Shown here piece by piece: positions 1-5,792 of a stretch of DNA of 8,853 nucleotides. The DNA comes from JOPF133 sp052144935 (GTDB taxonomy: Bacteria > Acidobacteriota > Terriglobia > Bryobacterales > Bryobacteraceae). The stretch spans positions 1 through 8,853 of the forward strand of contig JBKQPR010000001.1 in the NCBI GenBank assembly GCA_052144935.1. The letters run 5' to 3'. The position numbers and the translations under genes were made by a program. Below the pieces are notes generated by a model. It was not told the origin of the DNA, ran no database searches, and saw nothing but the letters and a program-made list of their open reading frames with translations. Position 1 is the first letter of the stretch. Each line of letters begins with the position of its first letter.

Positions 1-452
1 GGTACGGCTTCAGAGGTGGCCGAGCCGCCTTGCTATTGGCCGAAGGGTGGCTCATACTGACGCAGCAGTTGGCGCCGGTAGCAGGAAACCGGCGGGAAAA
101 AAGTAGGTCACGATTGGCCAGTAAATGATCGAAAACTTCCATGCCATGCGTGAAGTGGCGAGCCGATTCCAGATCCCCACACGTCCGTCGATTAAGTGGA
201 CGTCGCCGCATGAATCGCCGAGGTTTCGCCAGGGCCGTGCGTCTTGTTCGAAAAGACCTTGACCCCTGCAGATGCAGTTGTGCGGTTTGGCGACGTTACG
301 TCCAGTGGATTGTTTCCGAGTTCCCGAAGTTAACCGCCCGGAACCACGGTGCGGATTCCGATTCTGCTAAGCCAGCGGCCTGAGGGCCCAATTTGTCGTA
401 CGCGGGATGCGTTCACGCGGGCCCACCTCGGCGAGCGGCTTCAGTATACTAA
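1..452. other. Gene-free left flank with possible insertion-sequence end remnant
   Basis: No reading frame here looks like a real gene. The longest on + (141-383) is Arg/Cys-rich with no recognisable motif. A 45-codon frame from ATG 125 to 262 is also unconvincing. The first 85 bases carry spaced GGTGGC and TTGGC motifs (GGTGGCCGAG at 16, TTGGCCGAAG at 37, GGTGGCTCAT at 46, TTGGCGCCGG at 69). These resemble from memory the multiple short terminal repeats of IS21-type elements, and TTGGCCAGTAAATGATCG near 114 has a similar flavour. I could not match a specific element, so this is weak. The 3' end of the gap holds the likely promoter of the downstream hydrolase. Confidence 0.25.
445..450 (+). 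promoter_or_regulatory. Candidate -10 box (TATACT) for the HAD hydrolase
   Basis: TATACT matches five of six positions of the sigma70 -10 consensus and lies 8 bases before the ATG at 459. No good -35 hexamer is seen 16-18 bases upstream, and no Shine-Dalgarno sequence lies between box and ATG. If the box is used, transcription would begin at or beside the start codon, giving a leaderless mRNA. Confidence 0.35.
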
Positions 453-458
453 TTGGCC

Positions 459-1265
459 ATGACCAGGAGACAAATTGTGAAGTCCGCCGGGATCGGTGCT
501 GTGGCGGTCGCCTGGCGCGGGATCGACGGTGCACGCGCGCAGGATTTGGCACGGGCGGTGCCTTCGACGAAGGCGCTTCTGTTTGACACGTTCGGCACAG
601 TGGTCGACTGGCGCGGATCGATTATCGAAGAGGGCACGGCATGGGGGAAGACCAGGGGCATCACCGTCGATTGGGCTCGCTTTGCCGATCGATGGCGGGC
701 CGGATATGCGCCTTCAATGGCCATGGTGCGAAATGGCGAAATGCCCTGGGCAAACCTCGACCACCTGCATCGCGCGCTGCTGGAAGAGCTGCTCAAGGAA
801 TTTCACATCGAAGGTCTTTCCGAAGAAGAAAAGGACCACTGGAACCGTGTCTGGCACCGCCTGAAGCCGTGGCCTGATTCCGTCGCTGGTTTGACGCGCC
901 TCAAGAAGAAATACACGATTGCGCCGCTCTCGAACGGCAACGTCGCGCTGCTCGCCGACATGGCCAAGCACGCGGGTATTCCGTGGGATCTCATTCTTTC
1001 GGCCGAGCTGTCCAGGCATTATAAGCCCGATCGCGAAGCCTACCTCACTCCGGTCAACCTATTGGAGTTGAAGCCGGAGGAAGTGATGATGTGCGCGGCA
1101 CACTCCGAGGACCTGATGTCCGCGCGCAGTTTCGGGCTGCGCACCGGATTCATCCGACGTCCCAGCGAGTTCGGACCCACGCGCAAGGCGGACGATGCCA
1201 AGGCGGGCGATTACGACGTGGTGTCCACCGACATGCTGGATTTTGCGTCGAAGCTCGGAGCTTAA
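459..1265 (+). CDS. Haloacid dehalogenase type II-like hydrolase with twin-arginine signal
   Basis: The predicted protein has 268 residues. It belongs to the HAD superfamily and resembles the L-2-haloacid dehalogenase branch, which removes halide from 2-haloalkanoic acids through an aspartyl-ester intermediate. Visible motifs: motif I FDTFGT with nucleophile Asp43, Ser158 in PLSNGN (motif II), Lys189 in HYKPD (motif III), and Asp218 in AAHSEDL (motif IV). In that last motif, positions that are Ser175 and Asn177 in the textbook enzyme are Ala and His, so the substrate is open. Residues 1-28 form a Tat-type signal: T-RR-Q-I-V-K, then a modest hydrophobic stretch interrupted by W-R, then ARA-Q as a likely cleavage site. 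ATG 459 was chosen because it puts the twin arginine at residues 3-4; a TTG at 453 would add only two residues. The gene stands alone. The fold and family are secure; export and substrate are inferred. Confidence 0.9.
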   Translation: MTRRQIVKSAGIGAVAVAWRGIDGARAQDLARAVPSTKALLFDTFGTVVDWRGSIIEEGTAWGKTRGITVDWARFADRWRAGYAPSMAMVRNGEMPWANLDHLHRALLEELLKEFHIEGLSEEEKDHWNRVWHRLKPWPDSVAGLTRLKKKYTIAPLSNGNVALLADMAKHAGIPWDLILSAELSRHYKPDREAYLTPVNLLELKPEEVMMCAAHSEDLMSARSFGLRTGFIRRPSEFGPTRKADDAKAGDYDVVSTDMLDFASKLGA

Positions 1266-1365
1266 CAGCATCCTAACAGACGTAAACCGGAGAACGCTGC
1301 AGCGCCCTGGGGTTTCGGGACCTGCCAGATGCTTATTGGAAAAGATGAAAAAAGATTGTCGATCC

Positions 1366-1583
1366 TTATGCGACCATCCCCAGCGCGAACAGGTCTCGCA
1401 TGCCAACCCGCAGATGTTCGTAGTGGTGATCGATCGGTGTGGGATAGTTGGGTTTGGCCTGTGGCTCGGGCTGCGGGCTGGCGGCAAGCAACGGCCTGGT
1501 GACCTTTTCTCGGAGGACTAGCACGCGGTCATGGCCCGCAGGCCGTCCGGTTCCGGCTCGTAGCTGACGCAGGCTCTCAGCCG
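1366..1583 (-). pseudogene. Frameshifted C-terminal remnant of a probable transposase
   Basis: On the minus strand one frame reads LREKVTRPLLAA, a Pro/Lys-rich linker, then PTPIDHHYEHLRVGMRDLF and a TAA stop at 1366-1368. Just upstream, a second frame reads VSYEPEPDGLRAMTA and ends at a stop. Joining the frames gives a layout (YxLTxxG-like strand, LREKV..PLLA helix, IDxHYexLR tail) that I recall from the C-termini of certain bacterial transposase or winged-helix proteins. The open frame continues further upstream but has no recognisable content and overlaps the next gene. I therefore read this as a decayed tail that has lost its N-terminal catalytic part. The family assignment rests on memory of the motif pattern, not on a catalytic motif. 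Confidence 0.35.
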
Positions 1584-1690
1584 GCCGGGGTACCCCTCCG
1601 GGGCCGGGCACTCGTGCCGACGGCCGTTGCCCCAGGCCGCAAAAGCGTCGAGTCGAGACTAAGACTCGATACTTGCAGGCTGAGAGCCTG
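1570..1690. repeat. 121-base segment bounded by 13-base perfect inverted repeats
   Basis: CAGGCTCTCAGCC at 1570-1582 is the exact reverse complement of GGCTGAGAGCCTG at 1678-1690. Each copy is also nearly palindromic by itself (CAGGCT-N3-AGCC). Inside, a further pair TCGAGTC / GACTCGA (about 1649-1670) forms a hairpin. No target-site duplication is evident in the bases just outside (TAGCTGACG left, TCCCCATGG right). It may be a small non-autonomous element, a decayed insertion-sequence end, or a structured intergenic segment. The left end overlaps the transposase-like remnant by 14 bases. Confidence 0.4.
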
Positions 1691-1841
1691 TCCCCATGGC
1701 CCTGTTGGCCACCAAAGACCACGAAAACCCGCAGCATTGCGGCCGGGGTCGTCGCGTAAAGGGTTGGGTTTTCGACGGTGCGCCACAGCGGCAAATGTGA
1801 AGTTAAGTTATTGTTGCCGGTTCCTTTCAAGCGCCGCAAGT

Positions 1842-4103
1842 TTACTGTAAGTGCACGGGCTGGGTGAATGCTCCGTTGCCCGCGGAATCCCACGCGGCGA
1901 AACGTATCCACTTCTTGCCGGTGGCGTCGAACGGGATGCGGTAGCGATGGGTGGAGAACGGCGCCAGCGAGGTTGCGGACAGGATCTCGCGGCCGGTGGT
2001 CTTGCCGTCGCCCCAAACCAGCTCGGCGAATTCGGCGGGCCAGGTCCAATCCACGTCGACGACGAAGGTGCGCTGGTCGCCCGTCCCCTGAATGGCGTAG
2101 TCGTGCAGCAGAACTTCGCCCGAAGTCACAAAGAAGTTGCCGGCGCGAAGAGCATCGAGCACCGGCATCCAGCCGTCGGAGAACTTGGGGAGGCGGTCGA
2201 GCTTGACGTAGTTTACGTCCAGTTGCGGGTAAGTCTCGTCTTCCGGAGATTTGGTGTAAGTGTCGCCTTCGGCAATCAGGTATTTGGGGCCCGCCCAGTT
2301 ATTCATGTCGTCGAGCAGGTCGAGACAGCGCGTTTCGCAGAGGCGCTTCTGGGATTGATCGACCGGCAATGACTGAAAGGAGGCGCCGGCGAAGCGATCG
2401 CTGAGGAAGTGCGGTTTGTCCTTGACGGCATCCGGGTAGCCATCGGAGCTCTTGGTGCGTGGGTGAGTCTGCCACATGAGGGCGTGCTCGTCCGCGAGCA
2501 GCCGCGTCTCGGTTTCGGGGGAGGACGTGTGATAGACCTGGCCGTAGGGCGCGATGTATTCAATATAAGGTTGCTCCGGCGCCGCCCCGGTGGAACCCGG
2601 ACGGCGGAGCGGAGCGTGCGTGTAGTAGACCGGCTTGGGAAACAGGAACATGTAGTGGCCGCCGAAAGTGGCGTCGGGCTCTTCGCCGGGAACGATCAGG
2701 AAATCGCGATCGGAGAAGCGGGCGCTGCCCTCGAAGTAGACCCGCTGTTCCTCGAGGCGGATCTTGCCGGTGTCGGTGGGATGCGAATCGGCATGGAAGT
2801 CGCACAGCGCGGCTATGTTGATGCCCAGCGCCTTGAAGGTGGGAATCCATTGCGGCTGGTGATCGATGGTGCCGGCGTCGGTCAGCTCCTCGTTGAAATG
2901 GAAGTGAAAGTGACTCACCATCACCTGGTAGCCGGGTAAGGGTTTGTAGACGTCGTCGTGGGTGAAGGCCATGACTGCCTGTTGGGTGGACAGCGCGTTG
3001 CCCGAATCCAGGTAAAAGTAGACGGCCATCCGTTGCAGAGTGCCTGGGGGAGCGTTATAGAGCGCGAAGTTCTCCTCGAACTCGCGCGCCTGGCTGACGC
3101 GGTGCTGCCAGACGGCGTCGGTGGTGCCGTAAGGTTTGAAGGATTCCTCGCGGTCGGCCTGCCGTACTCCCACAGCGAAAGCGGTCTCGCTATCTTTGCG
3201 GTAGTAGTTGTACCCGAGGTTGGATTCCACCTCGCGCGCGAAGAAGAATTTGTGGGACGCGGGGAAGACCGCCACCGAACCGGTGGCGTTTTCGACGATC
3301 GCCAGGCGGTTGCGCGCCTTCAGCGCGACGGGGTCGGTGTTGACGTGGCCGCCGAACAGGTAATGCTGCCAGCCGCGGGCGATATCGCGCCACACCAGGC
3401 GAGTATCGCTGCCGATGGTGAAACCCTTCAGGCCCGCGACGAACTTGTAAGCCACGGAGGGAGCTTCGGTCTTGGCAATCACCTCCTGGCGAATCAGGTT
3501 GGCGCCCCGGTAGACGGTATAGCGCAGGCCACCGGAGAAGAGGCCGAGCGAGACCCCGGGAAAGTTGGCTTCCAGGCGGGCGCCATCGGTCGAGACCTGG
3601 CAGCCGGTGATTTGAAACGTGGCCCAGGCGCGCTGGATTTCTTCGGGTCTGCGCGGCAGATCGACGGCCGCATTGGAACCGGGATGTCCGGGGACGTTCA
3701 GAGGGGCGTCCCAGAAAGCGAACCATTTCTGGCGTTCAATGATTTCGGGCGTGAACATACCCAGTTGACGCAGCGGGACTTCCTGCTGGGCGGAGATGCG
3801 CCGCCGGCCGGTAGTGACCTGGTATTCGGGAGTGAGGCCCTGTCCCAAGACGGACCACTTGCCGTTGCTGGCGTTCTTCTCCACGGCCAGTTCCCGCACC
3901 ACGGGCTGGCCACCGTCGACCCCCAGCGTTGCGCGTAGCGTCTGGCCGCGTTCGCCCTGCCATGTCAGTTCCAAAGAACCCGAGCGCATGCCGGCGCTCA
4001 ACCCGTCGAGCGCCTTGTAACCTTGAAAATCACAATTGAGGGTTTGCGCGCCGGCCAAGGCCGGGAGAAGCAAACCGGAAAACGCGATTCCATGCCAGCC
4101 CAT
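1842..4103 (-). CDS. Exported PHP-superfamily (CehA/McbA-like) putative metallohydrolase
   Basis: The predicted protein has 753 residues and acts outside the cytoplasm. Residues 1-19 (MGWHGIAFSGLLLPALAGAQ) form a Sec-type signal ending ALAGA-Q. ATG 4103 was chosen for this reason; the open frame runs back to 4172 but that extension has no merit. Residues about 20-390 are beta-rich and I do not recognise the fold. From about 395 the order of motifs fits a PHP domain: HFHFH (398-402), CDFHAD (434-439), PGEE (472-475), GGHYMFLF (481-488), WQTH (His547) and GDTYT (about 613). The C-terminus has LRAGNFFVTSGEVLLHDYAI (652-671), like the G-x-F-x-T-x-G ending of CehA/McbA proteins, a family that includes carbaryl hydrolase. 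PHP domains are usually phosphoesterases or hydrolases using two or three metal ions. The substrate is unknown, and some metal ligands are assigned only by position. Two Cys (588 and 592 in LCETRC) could form a disulphide. Confidence 0.75.
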   Translation of the reverse strand: MGWHGIAFSGLLLPALAGAQTLNCDFQGYKALDGLSAGMRSGSLELTWQGERGQTLRATLGVDGGQPVVRELAVEKNASNGKWSVLGQGLTPEYQVTTGRRRISAQQEVPLRQLGMFTPEIIERQKWFAFWDAPLNVPGHPGSNAAVDLPRRPEEIQRAWATFQITGCQVSTDGARLEANFPGVSLGLFSGGLRYTVYRGANLIRQEVIAKTEAPSVAYKFVAGLKGFTIGSDTRLVWRDIARGWQHYLFGGHVNTDPVALKARNRLAIVENATGSVAVFPASHKFFFAREVESNLGYNYYRKDSETAFAVGVRQADREESFKPYGTTDAVWQHRVSQAREFEENFALYNAPPGTLQRMAVYFYLDSGNALSTQQAVMAFTHDDVYKPLPGYQVMVSHFHFHFNEELTDAGTIDHQPQWIPTFKALGINIAALCDFHADSHPTDTGKIRLEEQRVYFEGSARFSDRDFLIVPGEEPDATFGGHYMFLFPKPVYYTHAPLRRPGSTGAAPEQPYIEYIAPYGQVYHTSSPETETRLLADEHALMWQTHPRTKSSDGYPDAVKDKPHFLSDRFAGASFQSLPVDQSQKRLCETRCLDLLDDMNNWAGPKYLIAEGDTYTKSPEDETYPQLDVNYVKLDRLPKFSDGWMPVLDALRAGNFFVTSGEVLLHDYAIQGTGDQRTFVVDVDWTWPAEFAELVWGDGKTTGREILSATSLAPFSTHRYRIPFDATGKKWIRFAAWDSAGNGAFTQPVHLQ

Positions 4104-4238
4104 GTTTGTCACCGCCACAGAGTCTATCAAAGTTTCGCACCACCGAGCGACGGTATCCGCAACGGCACACACGCGTCGGAGACATGCGGGCGGCGTTCGG
4201 CCGGCCCTGGAAGAGATCCCATGGAGGTATACCCAAAG

Positions 4239-4260
4239 CCGCCGGCTAACGTGCCGGCGG
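4239..4260. other. Perfect 8-bp GC hairpin
   Basis: CCGCCGGC (4239-4246) and GCCGGCGG (4253-4260) pair perfectly around a six-base loop TAACGT. It lies about 135 bases upstream of the exported PHP-like gene. Only a pyrimidine-rich stretch (CCTCTCTGTTG) follows on +, so it is a weak terminator candidate at best and may instead be a structured 5' element or a repeat remnant. Confidence 0.4.
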
Positions 4261-4372
4261 GGCCTCTCTGTTGCGGCGCGCAGTGACGCAGGCTGGCACT
4301 GTGGACGGCCAGCCGGCCGCAGACTTCAGGGTAACTGCCCGCCAGCACCAGAACATCTCGCCGATGACAGAA

Positions 4373-4405
4373 CCACGCGTTTCTCCCGCGCGCGCGTAGG
4401 AGATC
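4373..4405. repeat. 33-base direct repeat, copy 1
   Basis: Begins CCACGCGTTTCTC, continues through an alternating CG run and ends GTAGGAGATC. It matches copy 2 (4438-4470) at 32 of 33 bases; the difference is C here and A there at position 13 of the unit. Each unit holds a GC-alternating core flanked by CTCC / GGAG, so it can fold on itself like a REP-type element. Confidence 0.7.
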
Positions 4406-4437
4406 GCCGGGCTTAGGTAATCTACCAGGAAGGCTTT

Positions 4438-4470
4438 CCACGCGTTTCTACCGCGCGCGCGTAGGAGATC
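4438..4470. repeat. 33-base direct repeat, copy 2
   Basis: Second copy of the 33-base unit, in the same orientation, 65 bases after the first. The 32-base sequence between the copies is not repeated. On the minus strand each copy encodes LLRARGRNAW or its shifted counterpart, depending on frame. Because the repeat period (65) is not a multiple of three, the copies are read in different frames, which argues against a protein repeat. Confidence 0.7.
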
Positions 4471-4877
4471 CCAGTATTGCGCTTGCTCCGCCAAAATGTC
4501 TCCCCGCCCGCCGCCCCTAACAAGCTGGGCATCGATACTCTCAATTCCTTGATTACGAGTGGCGGCTCCGGCTGTCTGCCCGGTTCAAATGGTTCAAATA
4601 CACCCTCCTTTTCTCTGTTCCGATAAGATAAGAGATGAATTTGAGAGAATCGCCGCGACCATGCACTTTAGTCCCTTTATCATGAAATCGTTGCTTTTTC
4701 TGGCAAGATATTTTCGGCAGTGCGGTTTGGCCCTTTATCCACGGGGGTTTGGTGGCCATTCGAAAAGAATCGGACTTGTACGCCCTTTTTTGGTTCCGGC
4801 TATGCCGGGTTAGGATTAAGCGATAAGTACTGGATCTTTCAGGAGCATCGCTACAAGGTACAAAGACAGGACCTGAG

Positions 4878-5060
4878 ATGACTTCCACCTGCCCTCCAAT
4901 TATTCGTCGCAGGCCGGCGCGTCGCTCGCACGTGGCCGTCTCCAAACGCGCACTGTCCACGGCGCAAGATGCAATTATCGCGGAAGTCAGGCAACTTCGT
5001 GCGTCTTTGCGCGTTTATCGTGCGCTCGTGGATCGCTTGCTCGGGCAGAAGGTAGCGTGA
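4878..5060 (+). CDS. Possible small basic protein, 60 residues, unknown function
   Basis: The frame ATG 4878 to TGA 5060 encodes a 60-residue protein. It has an Arg-rich N-terminal third (residues 10-17 RRRPARRS), then a likely amphipathic helix from about 24 to 57 (STAQDAIIAEVRQLRASLRV, then YRALVDRLL). A weak AGGAC lies about 9 bases before the ATG, and the AT-richer DNA upstream could hold a promoter. I do not recognise a family. The helix pattern and third-position G/C use favour a real gene; the short length and lack of a domain argue against. It converges with the coding-like stretch on - and with the PAP2 gene. Confidence 0.4.
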   Translation: MTSTCPPIIRRRPARRSHVAVSKRALSTAQDAIIAEVRQLRASLRVYRALVDRLLGQKVA

Positions 5061-5085
5061 AAGACATTGGGGACTTCCCAGTCGT

Positions 5086-5232
5086 TATCCCCGGTTCTGG
5101 CAGCCGGAGAGACCGCCGTTCAACCCGTGCTCGAAACACTTCGATGGTCTTCACGATGATCGGAATCGATCGGGAGGCACGGACGGTGGTGGCGTAAACG
5201 AGTGGATCGGCGACGATCTCCCCTTCGAGGTG
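5086..5232 (-). other. Coding-like stretch without a start codon, possible gene remnant
   Basis: Downstream of the PAP2 stop, on the same strand but in another frame, 49 codons read like protein: HLEGEIVADPLVY, then TTVRASRSIPIIVKTIEVF, then RARVERRSLRLPEPG. Third positions are mostly C or G. No ATG, GTG or TTG lies in frame at its start, and the open frame only continues back through the PAP2 gene. It runs on to a stop at 4987 through less convincing sequence. It may be the tail of a lost gene, or chance. I do not recognise the family. Confidence 0.2.
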
Positions 5233-5249
5233 ACCGGCTTGGCGCCGTG

Positions 5250-5792
5250 CTATATCAGCCCGATCAGATAGACGGCGCCGTATGCGAGGCCGGCGCCGAT
5301 GGCGGCTCCGGCCAGCACGTCGCTCAGGAAATGCATCCCTAGCAGGATGCGCGAGGCGGCGATGCTGAGGGCGCAGAACAGGAGTCCGGCGGCCAGCCCG
5401 GGATAGAACTGGATCAGCGAAAGAGCCACGGCGAAACCTGTGATGGTGTGGCCAGATGGAAACGAGAACTGGTCGGGGGGCAGCAGAGTGGCCCAGCAGT
5501 GCGGCTCGAAGGCGCTGGGGCGGCGGCGGCCGGTAGCCTTTTTGAGTTTCAGGAACAGGCCGATGCCCAGTCCGGCGGCCAGGCCCGCGGATGCTACGGC
5601 GCGGAAGCGTTCTCCGCCGCCAAATAGCAGAATGACGAGACCCATGGCGTACCACAGCCAGCCATCGCCGCCGCGGGTGGCGCAGAGCATCCAGATACGG
5701 ATCCAGCGCGGCGCCGGCCAGCGGTTGAGACGGCGCATAAGCCGCTGATCGCGGTGGGCGATGAAACTCAACATGGCATGCGGGAGCGTCAC
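5250..5792 (-). CDS. PAP2-family membrane phosphatase
   Basis: The predicted protein has 180 residues and is a type 2 phosphatidic acid phosphatase-like integral membrane enzyme. The family removes phosphate from lipid phosphates such as phosphatidic acid or undecaprenyl pyrophosphate, acting near the membrane surface. All three signature motifs are present and intact: KX6RP (Lys84 to Arg91-Pro92), PSGH (112-115) and SRX5HX3D (Ser147-Arg148, His154, Asp158). Hydrophobic segments fall near 45-58, 66-82, 117-129, 131-147 and 159-179. The GTG at 5792 is preferred because GTGA (5789-5792) overlaps the stop of the upstream PHP gene, a classic coupling arrangement. ATG 5774, six codons later, is the alternative. 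The open frame continues upstream to 6131, but that part is only the shadow of the PHP gene. The substrate cannot be read from sequence; the neighbouring glycosyltransferase suggests a lipid. Confidence 0.9.
   Translation of the reverse strand: MTLPHAMLSFIAHRDQRLMRRLNRWPAPRWIRIWMLCATRGGDGWLWYAMGLVILLFGGGERFRAVASAGLAAGLGIGLFLKLKKATGRRRPSAFEPHCWATLLPPDQFSFPSGHTITGFAVALSLIQFYPGLAAGLLFCALSIAASRILLGMHFLSDVLAGAAIGAGLAYGAVYLIGLI

Larger units (their letters stand above)
1266..1841. other. Decayed intergenic region between HAD and exported PHP-like genes
   Basis: These 576 bases separate two convergent genes. They contain the transposase-like remnant and the inverted-repeat segment listed separately. 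The rest, including 1266-1365 and 1691-1841, shows no gene, no clear rho-independent terminator and no recognised RNA. A GTTAAGTTATTG tract near 1802 is the only AT-rich patch. Confidence 0.5.
4104..4877. other. 770-base intergenic region with repeats and hairpin
   Basis: No gene with recognisable content is present. The left half (4104-4500) is very GC-rich and holds a strong hairpin and two 33-base direct repeats. A minus-strand open frame (TTG 4494 to stop 4246, 82 codons, GGGGAG five bases before TTG) covers the repeats but has no recognisable domain. The right half (4550-4830) is clearly more AT-rich, as expected for promoter DNA. It contains a tandem GGTTCAAAT (about 4583-4601), a minus-strand AAAAGGAGGGTG that looks like a ribosome site but leads only to a 14-codon frame, and a small palindrome CCGGC-tat-GCCGG (4796-4808). 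Confidence 0.45.

Noticed and set aside
141..383. 80-codon + frame in the left flank
   Set aside because: Arg/Cys-rich composition, no ribosome site and no recognisable motif; typical of chance frames in GC-rich DNA.
2958..3938. Long + strand open frame (326 codons) opposite the exported PHP-like gene
   Set aside because: High GC keeps the opposite strand open. The minus-strand product has a signal peptide and family motifs, while this frame has none.
4246..4494. 82-codon minus-strand frame over the 33-base repeats
   Set aside because: It has a plausible GGGGAG before a TTG start but no recognisable domain. The repeat copies fall in different frames, so DNA-level repeats explain the sequence better.
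4583..4601. Tandem GGTTCAAAT resembling a tRNA T-loop
   Set aside because: No acceptor stem, anticodon arm or second half of a cloverleaf can be built around it on either strand.
4550..4870. Cyclic di-GMP or other known riboswitch in the AT-richer gap
   Set aside because: I looked for the conserved GEMM core and other familiar motifs and found none.
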